The notes below the pieces were generated by a model. That model worked only from the letters and a program-made list of their open reading frames with translations, was not told the origin of the DNA and ran no database searches. From positions 1 to 40,730 of the forward strand of contig NZ_UYXQ01000031.1 of NCBI RefSeq assembly GCF_900624995.1: a stretch of DNA of 40,730 bases, read 5' to 3'. Shown one piece after another: positions 1 to 9,634 of this stretch. Positions within the stretch are counted from its first letter, which is position 1, and every line of letters starts with the position of its first letter. The position numbers were made by a program, and so were the translations under genes. The DNA is from Pseudomonas antarctica. Its GTDB lineage: Bacteria > Pseudomonadota > Gammaproteobacteria > Pseudomonadales > Pseudomonadaceae.

Positions 1-82
1 AGAGTGGTTGAATCAAAGGCAGGGCAAGAACAGAGCGAAACAAGGGCACGACCTTGGCTAGATAATGAAACCAATGCCAAAT

Positions 83-169
83 GTGGGGCCGGGCTTGCTC
101 GCGAGTGGGGTGGGTCATACAGCTCATGTGTAACTGCCCCACCGCATTCGCGAGCAAGCCCGCTCCCAC
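83..169. repeat. REPIN-like palindrome (two inverted REPs)
   Basis: An imperfect palindrome whose arms carry the Pseudomonas REP core GGGCTTGCTCGCGA and its complement, ending in the usual GTGGG/CCCAC. The arms enclose a short loop region around 115-135. A near-identical element occurs at 11732-11819. REPINs are non-autonomous elements mobilised by RAYT transposases, and no RAYT gene is in this window. Confidence 0.85.
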
Positions 170-216
170 AATTTTGAACGAGTTCGACTGCCAGCCCCGC
201 AGTGCTCTGCTTTTCT

Positions 217-310
217 GTGGGAGCTGGCTTGTCGGATCGCCGCACCGCTGCGATGCAGACACCTCAGTCCATCAAGTGCACCGAGTTGATGCCATCGCAG
301 GCAAGCCACA
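217..310. repeat. REPIN-like palindrome, second REP subtype
   Basis: It begins with GTGGGAGCTGGCTTGT and ends with the partly degenerate complement around GCAGGCAAGCC. This is the 'GCTGGCTTG' REP variant rather than the 'GCGGGCTTG' one at 83-169. The inverted counterpart lies at 11584-11686, including the same internal segment with a GATGGCATCAACT-like sequence. Confidence 0.75.
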
Positions 311-409
311 CACACATTAGATTGAGTTTCAGCTTCCAAGATCAGGTCGGCTGCCAGGCCGCCTCGGCTCTGTTCTTGATCTAACCACTCAGGTCGGCTA
401 CTAGGCCGC

Positions 410-445
410 CGTGCTCTTGCTTTTGATCTTGATCTTGATCTGAGG
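410..445. repeat. GATCTTGATC short tandem repeat
   Basis: Short tandem units of TTGATC/GATCTT (around 418-441) directly precede the long structured repeat. The same units flank both other copies of that repeat (about 11498-11535 on the opposite strand, and about 11875-11902), so they appear to belong to the composite element. Confidence 0.6.
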
Positions 446-702
446 CGCCCCGTTAACCACGCTGGCCGAACGCAGGCTTTGGAGCGGGGGTAAACCGGCA
501 GGACGCCGGTTTAGCCGCGATGGGCCAAGGATGGCCCATGGCGGCGGCCCCCGCTCCAAAGCCGAAGTGAGGGCACACCGAGCCTAGGCGAGGTGCCGAG
601 TGGTGGGGCAAGAGCGTTTTGGTTACTTTTGCGCTCTTTCAAAAGTGACCCGCTGTAAGAGCGGAACCCATAGCCGCCGTTACCCAAATAACGGATATGT
701 AC
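445..702 (+). repeat. Long structured extragenic repeat, copy 1
   Basis: This unit of about 260 bp runs from GCCCCGTTAACCACG to ACGGATATGTAC. It contains a 16-bp perfect outer stem (475-490 with 548-563) that encloses two further hairpins: an AAACCGGC/GCCGGTTT stem and a GATGGGCC/GGCCCAT stem. Downstream it has the conserved block TGGTGGGGCAAGAGC and a CAAAAGTGACC segment. Copies lie at 11217-11496 (inverted) and 11907-12111. Open frames through it are interpreted as fortuitous because the conserved feature is palindromic structure. With the REPINs at 83-310 it makes a module of about 600 bp. The rest of 703-830 shows only weak similarity to the flank of copy 2. Confidence 0.8.
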
Positions 703-830
703 CCAGCCCCCCGCGACAACCAAAGCATCCAACCCATAAAAAGATGTGTAGATACCTAAGCTGCGATGGCGGTGAGTCAGCAACACCATTATCGACTGAC
801 AGATCGCTATCGCAGGCAAGCCCCACAGGT

Positions 831-1415
831 TTAGATCTCAACCGTCAGGTGGGATTGTGCAAATCTCTGCAATTCAGGATAGAACCGCCGAAAGTCTTCA
901 CTCAGCGGCTCATACAAAACCCGTAACTCCTGCATGGCATGCCGCAGTTCCTCGGGCTGTGTCAGACGCCGCGAGATCCCACGCAACACCGGCTCCATGA
1001 CCGCGAACTCACGGTACGAGCCCAGCCAATCATCCGCTGCCATATACGGCGCAATCTGCGCCAGCCGCCCCGGCAATTGCGGTTCGGCCGCCAGCACACG
1101 GTAGACCTGCGAGGTGAAGTGCTCCAGAGGCTGGTTGGCATACAGCGCCCAATCCCGCGCCAGGCAGTGGTCGAAAAACACATCGAGGACAATCCCGGCG
1201 TAGCGCTTGCGGGTCAGGCTGAAGCGTGACAACGCCTCACCTACCAGCGGGTGGCTGTCGGTGAAGCGGTCGATGGCGCGATGCAGCTGGATCGCCGACT
1301 CGATTTGCGGGCTGAACTGGCCCTGCAGGCGGCCTTTGACGAAGTCGCCATAGAGGCTGCCCAGCAATTGCGCAGGAAGTTGGCCGCCCAGGTGCAGATG
1401 TGCGAGATAATTCAT
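831..1415 (-). CDS. acpH: Acyl carrier protein phosphodiesterase (AcpH family)
   Basis: A protein of about 194 residues in the AcpH (DUF479) family, which hydrolyses the 4'-phosphopantetheine prosthetic group from holo-ACP to give apo-ACP in the cytoplasm. The start MNYLAHLHLG matches the family N-terminus, so the ATG at 1415 is preferred over a start nine codons upstream. Family signatures include GDFVKG near residue 30, LHRAIDRFTDSHP near 53-65 and DVFFDHCLARDW near 87-98. The Asp and His residues there correspond to the HD-like metal-binding positions of the family. Length agrees with E. coli AcpH (193 aa). The gene stands alone, divergent from the arsR-type gene, and the 155 bp between them holds nested inverted repeats. 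Function is inferred from family similarity. Confidence 0.88.
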   Translation of the reverse strand: MNYLAHLHLGGQLPAQLLGSLYGDFVKGRLQGQFSPQIESAIQLHRAIDRFTDSHPLVGEALSRFSLTRKRYAGIVLDVFFDHCLARDWALYANQPLEHFTSQVYRVLAAEPQLPGRLAQIAPYMAADDWLGSYREFAVMEPVLRGISRRLTQPEELRHAMQELRVLYEPLSEDFRRFYPELQRFAQSHLTVEI

Positions 1416-1446
1416 GCCGCGCAGTCTACCACTGCCGACCACGTAT

Positions 1447-1546
1447 CGTTATAACCCGATATACCGAAATAGCCTGACCTAAGACCAAAAGCATATTGGT
1501 ATATCGAGATACAACGATTTAAAGTTCGCCTCATCGCGATATAACG
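1447..1546. promoter_or_regulatory. Nested inverted repeats upstream of arsR-type gene (candidate operator)
   Basis: Two inverted pairs are nested: CGTTATA (1447-1453) with TATAACG (1540-1546), and CGATATACC (1457-1465) with GGTATATCG (1498-1506). The AT-rich dyads lie in the divergent acpH/arsR spacer, where autoregulation by an ArsR-family protein would be expected. No binding data; this is inference from position and symmetry. Confidence 0.5.
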
Positions 1547-1569
1547 GTTTACGAAAACGAGCATCTGCC

Positions 1570-1896
1570 ATGTTCATCGACCTCGACGAAATAATAAAAG
1601 CCCTGGCGCACCCAGTACGACGAGACATTCTCACCTGGCTCAAAGACCCGAAAGTGCAGTTCCCAGAGCAAGTGCACCACCACGAATACGGCATCTGCGC
1701 CGGGCAGATCGACCAGCGCTGCGGCTTGTCCCAGTCAACCGTGTCGGCCCACCTCGCCACCCTGCAACGGGCCGGGTTGATCAGCAGCCAGAAGGCCGGG
1801 CAGTGGCACTTTTTCAAGCGTAACGAGGAAGTGATCCAAGCGTTCCTCGCGGCGCTCACGACTGAACTCAGCGCTGAAATCATCGAACCGCTGTAA
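1570..1896 (+). CDS. ArsR-family winged-helix transcriptional regulator
   Basis: A 108-residue protein made up almost entirely of an ArsR-type winged helix. 'IIKALAHPVRRDILTWL' (about residues 8-24) is the classic first helix of the family. 'CGLSQSTVSAHLATLQRAGL' (about 53-72) is the recognition helix region, followed by a beta wing ending in WHFFKRNEE. No CxC metal-binding pair is seen in the DNA-recognition helix, so it need not be a metal sensor. The next gene, an MFS exporter, starts 14 bp downstream, and xenB follows. This suggests an operon in which the regulator controls export and reduction of a xenobiotic or electrophile. The start has only a weak ribosome-binding site. Confidence 0.85.
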   Translation: MFIDLDEIIKALAHPVRRDILTWLKDPKVQFPEQVHHHEYGICAGQIDQRCGLSQSTVSAHLATLQRAGLISSQKAGQWHFFKRNEEVIQAFLAALTTELSAEIIEPL

Positions 1897-1910
1897 CCAA
1901 GGAAACGCTA

Positions 1911-3077
1911 ATGCCCCTCTCGCTACTCATACTGGCCCTGAGCGCCTTCGCCATCGGCACCACCGAGTTCGTTATCATGGGCTTGCTGCCCGATGTGGCG
2001 GCGGACTTGGGCGTGTCGATTCCCGGCGCCGGCTGGCTGGTCACCGGCTACGCCCTGGGCGTAGCCATCGGCGCGCCCTTCATGGCACTGGCCACCGCCA
2101 AGCTGCCACGCAAGGCCGCCCTGGTAGCGTTGATGGGCATCTTTATTGTCGGCAACCTGCTCTGCGCCCTGGCCAGCGACTACAACGTGCTGATGGTTGC
2201 CCGTGTAGTCACTGCGCTGTGCCACGGCGCGTTCTTTGGGATTGGTTCGGTGGTTGCGGCCAACCTGGTACCGGCCAACAAGCGTGCTTCCGCTGTAGCC
2301 TTGATGTTCACCGGCCTGACCCTGGCCAACGTGCTCGGCGTGCCGCTGGGTACCGCGCTGGGTCAGGAAGCTGGCTGGCGCTCGACCTTCTGGGCGGTGA
2401 CGGCGATTGGTGTGGTCGCCTTGATCGGCCTGATCCGCTTCCTGCCGGCCAAGCGTGACGAAGAAAAACTCGATATGCGCGCCGAACTGGCTGCCCTCAA
2501 AGGCGCCGGCATTTGGTTGTCGCTGACCATGACCGCGCTGTTCGCCGCGTCCATGTTCACCCTCTTCACCTACGTCGCGCCGTTGCTCGGCGACGTCACT
2601 GGCGTCTCGCCCAAAGGCGTGACCTGGACGCTGCTGCTGATCGGCCTGGGCCTCACCGTGGGCAACATTGTTGGCGGCAAGCTGGCGGACAAACGCCTGG
2701 CGGCCACCTTGATCGGCGTGTTCATCAGCATGGCGGTGGTCTCCACGGTGCTGACCTGGACCAGCGTTGCGGTGATCCCGACTGAAATCACCCTGTTCCT
2801 GTGGGCCACCGCCTCGTTCGCCGCCGTGCCAGCACTGCAAATCAACGTAGTGACCTTCGGCAAGGCCGCACCGAACCTGGTGTCCACCCTGAACATCGGC
2901 GCCTTCAACATCGGCAACGCCCTCGGCGCCTGGGTCGGCGGCAGCGTGATTGCCCACGGTTTCGGCCTGACCAGCGTGCCGTTGGCAGCTGCTGCTCTGG
3001 CAATCCTGGCCCTGCTGGTCACCCTGATTACTTTCCGTCAGAACGGCGATGCCGACCTGGCGCCTGCGACCCACTGA
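1911..3077 (+). CDS. MFS transporter, DHA1 family (YdhP/AraJ-like exporter)
   Basis: A 388-residue inner-membrane protein with about 12 hydrophobic segments. It begins MPLSLLILALSAFAIGTTEF, and the 'GTTEFVIMGLLP' motif is typical of the DHA1 group containing YdhP, AraJ and arabinose/chloramphenicol-type exporters. It should be a proton-coupled drug or metabolite efflux pump, but the substrate cannot be read from the sequence. AAGGAAA lies just before the ATG. The gene is 14 bp after the ArsR-type regulator and 31 bp before xenB, which suggests co-transcription. Long reverse-frame readings over it are shadows of its high GC third positions. Confidence 0.87.
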   Translation: MPLSLLILALSAFAIGTTEFVIMGLLPDVAADLGVSIPGAGWLVTGYALGVAIGAPFMALATAKLPRKAALVALMGIFIVGNLLCALASDYNVLMVARVVTALCHGAFFGIGSVVAANLVPANKRASAVALMFTGLTLANVLGVPLGTALGQEAGWRSTFWAVTAIGVVALIGLIRFLPAKRDEEKLDMRAELAALKGAGIWLSLTMTALFAASMFTLFTYVAPLLGDVTGVSPKGVTWTLLLIGLGLTVGNIVGGKLADKRLAATLIGVFISMAVVSTVLTWTSVAVIPTEITLFLWATASFAAVPALQINVVTFGKAAPNLVSTLNIGAFNIGNALGAWVGGSVIAHGFGLTSVPLAAAALAILALLVTLITFRQNGDADLAPATH

Positions 3078-3108
3078 GCAATTCACTTAAAGAGAAGGGT
3101 GTTATCCC

Positions 3109-4164
3109 ATGACGACTATTTTTGATCCGATCACACTGGGCGACCTGGAATTGGCCAACCGCATCATCATGGCGCCGCTGACCCGCTGCCGCGCTGATGA
3201 AGGTCGCGTGCCTAACGCGCTGATGGCCGAGTACTACGTACAACGCGCCTCAGCCGGCCTGATCCTCAGCGAAGCCACCTCCGTGACGCCGTTGGGCGTG
3301 GGCTACCCGGACACTCCAGGCATCTGGTCCAACGACCAGGTACGCGGCTGGGCCAATGTGACCAAGGCCGTGCACGGCGCAGGCGGCAAGATTGTCCTGC
3401 AACTGTGGCACGTCGGCCGCATCTCCCACGCGTCCTACCTGAATGGCGAAACCCCGGTGGCACCGAGCGCCATCCAGCCCAAAGGTCACGTCAGCCTGGT
3501 GCGCCCACTGGCCGACTACCCAACGCCACGTGCCCTGGAAACCGCCGAAATCGCCGACATCGTTGATGCTTACCGCGTCGGCGCCGAAAACGCCAAGGCC
3601 GCCGGTTTTGACGGCGTGGAAATCCACGGCGCCAACGGTTATCTGCTCGACCAGTTCCTGCAGAGCAGCACCAACAAACGTACTGACAACTACGGCGGCT
3701 CACTGGAAAACCGTGCCCGCCTGCTGCTGGAAGTGACCGACGCGGCCATCGAAGTCTGGGGGGCCGGCCGTGTGGGTGTGCACCTGGCACCGCGCGCCGA
3801 CGCCCATGACATGGGCGACGAGAACTTGGCGGAAACCTTCACTTACGTCGCCAGCGAATTGGGCAAGCGTGGCATCGCGTTCATCTGCTCGCGTGAAAAA
3901 GAAGCCGGCGACAGCCTTGGCCCACAATTGAAAAAAGCCTTCGGCGGCGCGTACATCGCCAATGAACGTTTCACCAAGGACAGCGCCAACGCCTGGCTGG
4001 CTTCGGGCAAGGCGGATGCGGTGGCCTTCGGCGTACCGTTCATTGCCAACCCGGACCTGCCGGCGCGCTTGAAGGCCGATGCGCCGTTGAACGAAGCGCA
4101 TCCGGAAACCTTCTACGCCAAGGGTCCGGTCGGTTACATCGACTACCCGACGCTGGCGATCTAA
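3109..4164 (+). CDS. xenB: Alkene/xenobiotic reductase, old yellow enzyme family (XenB/NemA)
   Basis: A 351-residue FMN-dependent TIM-barrel oxidoreductase that uses NAD(P)H to reduce activated C=C bonds, nitrate esters and nitroaromatics. Motifs include MAPLTRCRA (21-29), QLWHVGRISH (98-107), the OYE substrate-anion pair in EIHGANGY (His173, Asn176), and RTDNYGGSLENR (191-202), typical of the family. The N-terminus is very close to remembered P. fluorescens XenB. GAAGGG lies 8-13 bases before the ATG. It is last in the arsR-MFS-xenB unit and is followed by a strong hairpin terminator. Physiologically it probably detoxifies quinones, enals or similar electrophiles; the symbol nemA is also used for this type. 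Confidence 0.9.
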   Translation: MTTIFDPITLGDLELANRIIMAPLTRCRADEGRVPNALMAEYYVQRASAGLILSEATSVTPLGVGYPDTPGIWSNDQVRGWANVTKAVHGAGGKIVLQLWHVGRISHASYLNGETPVAPSAIQPKGHVSLVRPLADYPTPRALETAEIADIVDAYRVGAENAKAAGFDGVEIHGANGYLLDQFLQSSTNKRTDNYGGSLENRARLLLEVTDAAIEVWGAGRVGVHLAPRADAHDMGDENLAETFTYVASELGKRGIAFICSREKEAGDSLGPQLKKAFGGAYIANERFTKDSANAWLASGKADAVAFGVPFIANPDLPARLKADAPLNEAHPETFYAKGPVGYIDYPTLAI

Positions 4165-4179
4165 AGCAACAAGCTGAAA

Positions 4180-4217
4180 CGAAAAAGCCCCGGCTCGCAG
4201 GAACCGGGGCTTTTTCG
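4180..4217. terminator. Bidirectional rho-independent terminator after xenB and emhR
   Basis: A stem with AGCCCCGG pairing with CCGGGGCT and a loop of about nine bases. It has an A-run on the left and a T-run on the right, so it can terminate both xenB (+) and readthrough from emhR (-). The 180 bp from here to emhR holds no recognisable gene. Confidence 0.9.
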
Positions 4218-4398
4218 TTGGGGCCGGGAAACATTCCTTCACAGCATTGCAACAATATCGCTACAAAATACTTAGTCGGCTACCTATCAACCGCCCGCGT
4301 GCCCGTATATAAAGTCACCCCACAAATCCTGCGAAGGGACGATTGACTGTCTCTGGTCTTTACTGTTGACACAACTGGATGCAATTACGCATTTTGTC

Positions 4399-5031
4399 TT
4401 AATTGCGTAGGCTGGGGCTCAAGCGCAGCATGTCCAGCCCCGCATCAACCCAGCGTTCGGCGTCCTGATGCAGTTGGAAGCTGTCGGGTACCAGTAGCCA
4501 CTGGCCAATCAAGCCGTGGATGTAGGCATGGATGCACACAGCTCCACGTGCAGTGTCCAGGTTTTCCGGAAGTTGCCCGCGATGGACCGCATTGCGCAAG
4601 GTCAGGCCGATACGCAGGTTGCATTCCAGGCTGTGGGTTTGACGTTGGCGCCGCATGTCACACATTTCATCCGTGAACTCGCACTTATGAAACAGGATTT
4701 CGTTGATGCGCCGGGTTTTCGGGTCCAGGGCTACTTGATGATAAAGATGAATCAACAGCTTGCGCATACAGCCCAGCGGGTCGGCTTCTTCCTCGCTTTC
4801 ACTGGCCCGGGCCAATTCATCCAGGGGCTCGTGCAGCGTGTCGAGCAGTGCCTGCAGCAAATCGGACTTATTGCTGAAATGCCAATAGATAGCACCGCGC
4901 GTCACACCCGCCAACGCCGCAATGTCCGCCAGCGTGGTCCGCGCGACGCCGCGGTCATAAAACGCCTGTTCGGCGGCGGCAAGAATTTGGCTGCGCGTTT
5001 CCTGAGCTTCCTCTTTGGTGCGACGAACCAT
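4399..5031 (-). CDS. emhR: TetR-family repressor of the RND efflux operon (EmhR/TtgR)
   Basis: A 210-residue TetR-family repressor. Residues 1-60 are the helix-turn-helix domain ([34 protein letters not shown]), and the remainder is a ligand-binding domain with the TtgR-like segments [18 protein letters not shown] and LDMLRLSP near the C-terminus. This closely resembles P. putida TtgR and P. fluorescens EmhR, which bind plant flavonoids, antibiotics and solvents and then release the operator. It is divergent from emhABC across 286 bp, and the operator at 5199-5222 lies between them. Regulation of both transcripts from that site is inferred from TtgR. The stop overlaps a small GCAATTA/TAATTGC dyad. 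Confidence 0.93.
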   Translation of the reverse strand: MVRRTKEEAQETRSQILAAAEQAFYDRGVARTTLADIAALAGVTRGAIYWHFSNKSDLLQALLDTLHEPLDELARASESEEEADPLGCMRKLLIHLYHQVALDPKTRRINEILFHKCEFTDEMCDMRRQRQTHSLECNLRIGLTLRNAVHRGQLPENLDTARGAVCIHAYIHGLIGQWLLVPDSFQLHQDAERWVDAGLDMLRLSPSLRN

Positions 5032-5198
5032 GGCAGTAAAACCTCAATCAGAACACGTTGGACGATCGGTAACGCGGCTTTAATAGGCGATAACGATCAT
5101 CTGAATAATTGTGGGACGACACCGTCATGGGCGCCGAACGTACTAAAATCGAGGCTTTGGCAGTTGCTTTGTCAACAATCCGCGAAGCCTGTCAAGAG

Positions 5199-5228
5199 TT
5201 TACAAACAACCATGAACGTAAGTATATT
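5199..5228 (+). promoter_or_regulatory. TtgR/EmhR-type operator overlapping the emhABC promoter
   Basis: TTACA (5200-5204) and CGTAA (5217-5221) are the ends of an imperfect palindrome that matches, almost base for base, the remembered TtgR operator of P. putida ttgABC. A plausible promoter coincides with it: TTTACA (5199-5204), an 18-bp spacer, then TATATT (5223-5228). Repressor binding would therefore block RNA polymerase directly. The emhA start is 90 bp downstream. Confidence 0.82.
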
Positions 5229-5317
5229 GCGTAGCAAGCTACTTATCCACTCACGGCTTGATTTTTACCCTTCCACACTGCTTGTGCGCATTGTGCGCGC
5301 CTGACCCGAGGATCTTC

Positions 5318-6469
5318 ATGCAACTTAAGCCAGCTGTTACCGCTCTGGTCACTGCCGTCGCCCTGGCATCGCTGCTCAGCGGATGTAAAAAGGAAGAAGC
5401 GGCTCCGCCCGCTCAAAACCCTCAGGTCGGCGTGGTCACTATTCAACCGCAAGCCTTTACCCTGACCACCGAACTGCCGGGCCGCACCACGGCCTACCGC
5501 ATCGCGGAAGTTCGGCCGCAGGTCAACGGCATCATTCTCAAGCGCCTGTTCAAAGAAGGCGGCGACGTGAAGGAAGGGCAACAGCTCTACCAGATCGACC
5601 CGTCGGTGTATGACGCCACCCTGAAAAGCGCACAAGCGAGCCTGACCCAGACCAAATCCATCAGCGACCGCTACAAGCAGTTGGTCGATGAGCAAGCCGT
5701 CAGCCGTCAGGAATACGACACCGCTGTCGCCAATCGCATGACCGCCGAAGCCAACGTTCAAACCGCCCAGATCAACGTGCGCTACACCAAAGTGTTCGCG
5801 CCGATCTCCGGGCGCATTGGCCGCTCCTCGGTCACCGAAGGCGCACTGGTCAGCAATGGCCAAGCCGACGCCATGGCCGTGATCCAGCAACTGGACCCGA
5901 TCTATGTCGACGTCACGCAGTCCTCGGCTGAAATGCTGAAACTGCGCCGTGACCTGGCAAGCGGCCAGTTGGAAAAAGCCGGTGAAAACGCTGCCAAGGT
6001 CAAACTGACCCTGGAAGATGGCACCGCCTACAGCCAGGACGGCAAGTTGGAGTTCTCCGAAGTGTCGGTCGACCAGACCACCGGTTCCGTGACCCTGCGC
6101 GCCGTGTTCCCGAACCCTGACCACACCCTGTTACCGGGCATGTTCGTCCACGCCCAACTAAAAGCCGGTGTGAACAGCAAGGCCATCCTGGCGCCGCAGC
6201 AAGGCGTAACCCGTGACCTGAGAGGCATTCCAACGGCGCTGATCGTCAACGCCGACAACAAGGTCGAGCAGCGTGAGCTGGTGGCCAACCGTACTTACGG
6301 CGCCTACTGGCTGGTGGAAAAAGGCCTGAACGCCGGTGACCGTGTGATCACAGAAGGCTTGCAGTACGTCAAGCCGGGCGTCGAGGTCAAGGTCAAGGCG
6401 GCCGACAACGCTAAGCCTGCTGACGCTAGCAGTGCTGCTCCTGCTGCCGCTGCCGGCAAAGGGGAGTAA
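5318..6469 (+). CDS. emhA: RND efflux periplasmic adaptor lipoprotein (EmhA/TtgA/MexA)
   Basis: A 383-residue membrane fusion protein. The start at 5318 (MQLKPAVTALV) gives a lipoprotein signal with lipobox LLSGC and acylated Cys23, so the ATG 20 codons upstream is rejected; CGAGGA lies before the chosen ATG. Domains in order: a split lipoyl/barrel-sandwich segment starting near GRTTAYRIAEVRPQVNG, a helical hairpin (about 95-165), the second lipoyl half near YTKVFAPISGRIG, then beta-barrel and membrane-proximal domains (GMFVHAQLKAG). The Ala/Lys-rich tail is common in this family. It links EmhB in the inner membrane to EmhC in the outer membrane. emhB starts 3 bp after its stop, so the genes form one operon. 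Confidence 0.94.
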   Translation: MQLKPAVTALVTAVALASLLSGCKKEEAAPPAQNPQVGVVTIQPQAFTLTTELPGRTTAYRIAEVRPQVNGIILKRLFKEGGDVKEGQQLYQIDPSVYDATLKSAQASLTQTKSISDRYKQLVDEQAVSRQEYDTAVANRMTAEANVQTAQINVRYTKVFAPISGRIGRSSVTEGALVSNGQADAMAVIQQLDPIYVDVTQSSAEMLKLRRDLASGQLEKAGENAAKVKLTLEDGTAYSQDGKLEFSEVSVDQTTGSVTLRAVFPNPDHTLLPGMFVHAQLKAGVNSKAILAPQQGVTRDLRGIPTALIVNADNKVEQRELVANRTYGAYWLVEKGLNAGDRVITEGLQYVKPGVEVKVKAADNAKPADASSAAPAAAAGKGE

Positions 6470-6472
6470 CCC

Positions 6473-9400
6473 ATGTCGAAATTTTTTATCGACCGCCCCA
6501 TTTTCGCCTGGGTTATCGCCCTGGTGATCATGCTGGTCGGGGCACTTTCGATCATGAAGTTGCCCATCAACCAATACCCGGCTATCGCGCCGACCGCGAT
6601 CGACATCCAGGTGACCTACCCAGGCGCGTCCGCACAAACCGTGCAGGACACCGTGGTGCAGGTGATCGAGCAACAGCTCAACGGTATCGACAACCTGCGT
6701 TATGTTTCCTCGGACAGTAACTCCGACGGCAGCATGACCATCACTGTGACGTTCAACCAGGGTACCAACCCGGATATCGCCCAGGTTCAAGTGCAGAACA
6801 AACTGAACCTGGCCACCCCACTGCTGCCGCAAGAAGTGCAGCAGCAGGGTATCCGCGTGACCAAGTCGGTGAAGAACTTCCTGATGGTGATCGGTCTGGT
6901 GTCGGAAGACGGCAGCATGACCAAGGACGACCTGTCCAACTACATCGTGTCGAACATCCAGGACCCGATTTCGCGGACCGCGGGTGTAGGTGACTTCCAG
7001 GTGTTCGGTTCGCAGTACGCCATGCGTATCTGGCTCGACCCGGCCAAGCTGAACAACTACCAGCTCACGCCGGTGGATGTCAGCGCTGCGATTTCCGCAC
7101 AGAACGTGCAGGTCGCGACCGGCCAGCTGGGCGGCTTGCCTGCCCTGCCCGGCACCCAGTTGAACGCCACTATCATCGGCAAGACCCGCCTGCAGACGGC
7201 CGAGCAGTTCGGCAACATTCTGATGAAGGTCAATACAGACGGTTCACAGGTACGCCTGAAAGATATCGCCCGTATTGAACTCGGTGGCCAGAACTACAGC
7301 ATCGCTGCGCAGTTCAACGGCAAGCCGGCTTCCGGTATGGCGATCAAGCTGGCTTCGGGCGCCAACGCCCTGGACACCGGCAAGGCCATCCGTGCCACCG
7401 TCGCGTCGCTTGAACCGTTCTTCCCGCCAGGTATGAAGGCAGTGGTGCCGTATGACACCACCCCCGTCGTGACCGAATCGATCTCCGGTGTAGTCGACAC
7501 CCTGGTCGAAGCGATCGTGCTGGTGTTCCTGGTGATGTTCCTGTTCCTGCAGAACTTCCGCGCCACCATCATCACGACCATGACCGTACCGGTGGTGCTG
7601 CTGGGTACCTTCGGGATCCTGGCCGCGTTCGGTTTCACCATCAACACCCTGACCATGTTCGGCATGATCCTGGCTATCGGCTTGCTGGTGGATGACGCCA
7701 TCGTCGTGGTGGAGAACGTCGAGCGGGTGATGGCCGAGGAGCACTTGTCGCCCAAGGAGGCGACGGTTAAATCCATGGGCCAGATCCAGGGCGCCCTGGT
7801 GGGTATTGCCTTGGTTCTGTCGGCGGTACTGTTGCCGATGGCGTTCTTTGGCGGTTCTACCGGTGTGATCTACAAACAGTTCTCCATCACCATCGTTTCG
7901 GCCATGGCGTTGTCGGTACTGGTTGCGCTGATCTTCACCCCGGCCTTGTGCGCCACCATGCTCAAGCCGATCGACCCGGAAAAACACGGCCAACCCAAAC
8001 GTGGTTTCTTCGGCTGGTTCAACCGCACCTTCGACCGTGGCGTACTGAGCTACGAGCGCGGCGTGGGTAACATGATCAAGCACAAGATCCCGGCGTTTCT
8101 GGTGTACCTGCTGATCATCGTCGGCATGATCTGGCTGTTCATGCGCATCCCTGCAGCGTTCCTGCCCGATGAAGACCAGGGCGTGATCTTTGCCCAGGTA
8201 CAGACGCCGGTCGGTTCTACGGCTGAACGTACACAGAAAGTCATCGACGATATGCGTGCGTACCTGCTCAACGACAAGGAAGGCGAGCCGGGCGAAGGCA
8301 AAGGCGTGAAATCGGTGTTTACCGTAAACGGCTTCAACTTCGCCGGTCGTGGCCAAAGCTCCGGCCTGGCATTTGTGATGCTCAAGCCGTGGGGCGAGCG
8401 TGACGCTTCCAACTCGGTGTTCGAGATCGCCAAGCGCGCCCAGGGCTACTTCATGCGGACCTTCAAGGACGCCATGGTATTTGCCATTGTGCCGCCGTCT
8501 GTACTGGAACTGGGTAACGCCACCGGCTTCGACGTATTCCTGCAAGACCAGGGCGGTGTCGGCCACGATAAATTGATGGCCGCGCGTAACCAGTTCCTCG
8601 GTATGGCAGCACAAAGCAAGATTCTGGCAGGCGTGCGCCCCAACGGCGTGAACGATGAGCCGCAGTACGAGCTCACCGTCGACGACGAGAAGGCCAGCGC
8701 CCAAGGCATCACCCTGTCGAATATCAACCAGACCCTGGCGATTGCATTGGGTGGCAGCTACGTCAACGACTTCATCGACCGCGGTCGGGTGAAGAAAGTG
8801 TACGTGCAAGGTGATGCCGCCAGCCGCATGTCGCCTGAAGACCTGAACAAATGGTACGTGCGCAGCGACTCCGGGAAGATGGTGCCGTTGTCCTCCATCG
8901 CTTCGGGCAAGTGGATCTTCGGTTCGCCGAAACTCTCGCGCTACAACGGTGTAGCGGCGATGGAAGTCCTTGGTACGCCGGCTCCGGGCTACAGTACCGG
9001 TGACGCCATGGCCGAAGTCGAGCGTATTGCCAAGCAATTGCCGGCGGGTGTTGGCTATGCGTGGACGGGTTTGTCGTATGAAGAACGTCTGTCCGGCTCC
9101 CAGGCACCTGCGCTGTACGCCTTGTCGCTGCTGGTGGTGTTCCTCTGCCTCGCAGCACTGTACGAAAGCTGGTCGATCCCGATCGCCGTCATCCTGGTAG
9201 TGCCGCTAGGGGTTGTGGGTGCGTTGATTGCAACCAGCATGCGCGGGTTGTCCAACGACGTGTTCTTCCAAGTGGGCCTGTTGGTGACTGTGGGCTTGGC
9301 GGCGAAAAACGCCATCCTGATCGTGGAGTTTGCCAAAGAGCTCCACGAACAAGGCAAAGGCATCGTCGAGGCGGCCATCGAGGCGTCCCGCATGCGTCTG

Positions 9401-9634
9401 CGGCCGATCATCATGACCTCCATGGCGTTCGTGCTCGGCGTATTGCCACTGGCGATCTCCACCGGCGCAGGCTCAGGCAGCCAGCACGCAATCGGTACCG
9501 GCGTCATTGGCGGTATGATCACCGCCACCGTCCTGGCGATCTTCTGGGTGCCACTGTTCTTCGCAACCGTATCGGCTGCTGGCGAGCGTAAAAAGAAAGT
9601 TACTCCTGAAACTCCTAAAGAGGCTGGCCAATGA
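6473..9634 (+). CDS. emhB: RND multidrug efflux transporter (EmhB/TtgB/MexB, HAE1 family)
   Basis: A 1053-residue inner-membrane proton antiporter and the pump component of the tripartite system. It starts [21 protein letters not shown], the standard HAE1 opening with transmembrane helix 1. Two large periplasmic loops alternate with two six-helix bundles. '[18 protein letters not shown]' (around residue 400) holds the Asp-Asp pair of the proton relay in helix 4. 'FLPDEDQGV' and '[28 protein letters not shown]' are further HAE1 signatures. The length is standard for MexB/AcrB. By homology it exports hydrophobic antibiotics, aromatic hydrocarbons and dyes. It overlaps emhC by four bases (ATGA), indicating translational coupling. 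Confidence 0.95.
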   Translation: MSKFFIDRPIFAWVIALVIMLVGALSIMKLPINQYPAIAPTAIDIQVTYPGASAQTVQDTVVQVIEQQLNGIDNLRYVSSDSNSDGSMTITVTFNQGTNPDIAQVQVQNKLNLATPLLPQEVQQQGIRVTKSVKNFLMVIGLVSEDGSMTKDDLSNYIVSNIQDPISRTAGVGDFQVFGSQYAMRIWLDPAKLNNYQLTPVDVSAAISAQNVQVATGQLGGLPALPGTQLNATIIGKTRLQTAEQFGNILMKVNTDGSQVRLKDIARIELGGQNYSIAAQFNGKPASGMAIKLASGANALDTGKAIRATVASLEPFFPPGMKAVVPYDTTPVVTESISGVVDTLVEAIVLVFLVMFLFLQNFRATIITTMTVPVVLLGTFGILAAFGFTINTLTMFGMILAIGLLVDDAIVVVENVERVMAEEHLSPKEATVKSMGQIQGALVGIALVLSAVLLPMAFFGGSTGVIYKQFSITIVSAMALSVLVALIFTPALCATMLKPIDPEKHGQPKRGFFGWFNRTFDRGVLSYERGVGNMIKHKIPAFLVYLLIIVGMIWLFMRIPAAFLPDEDQGVIFAQVQTPVGSTAERTQKVIDDMRAYLLNDKEGEPGEGKGVKSVFTVNGFNFAGRGQSSGLAFVMLKPWGERDASNSVFEIAKRAQGYFMRTFKDAMVFAIVPPSVLELGNATGFDVFLQDQGGVGHDKLMAARNQFLGMAAQSKILAGVRPNGVNDEPQYELTVDDEKASAQGITLSNINQTLAIALGGSYVNDFIDRGRVKKVYVQGDAASRMSPEDLNKWYVRSDSGKMVPLSSIASGKWIFGSPKLSRYNGVAAMEVLGTPAPGYSTGDAMAEVERIAKQLPAGVGYAWTGLSYEERLSGSQAPALYALSLLVVFLCLAALYESWSIPIAVILVVPLGVVGALIATSMRGLSNDVFFQVGLLVTVGLAAKNAILIVEFAKELHEQGKGIVEAAIEASRMRLRPIIMTSMAFVLGVLPLAISTGAGSGSQHAIGTGVIGGMITATVLAIFWVPLFFATVSAAGERKKKVTPETPKEAGQ

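Noticed and set aside
511..926. Open frames in the left repeat block
   Set aside because: They lie within the structured repeat, recur with it on either strand, and lack start signals.
4218..4398. Possible small RNA or promoter between the xenB terminator and emhR
   Set aside because: TATATAA and a TTGACA occur, but not at promoter spacing, and there is no separate terminator other than the one assigned to xenB/emhR.
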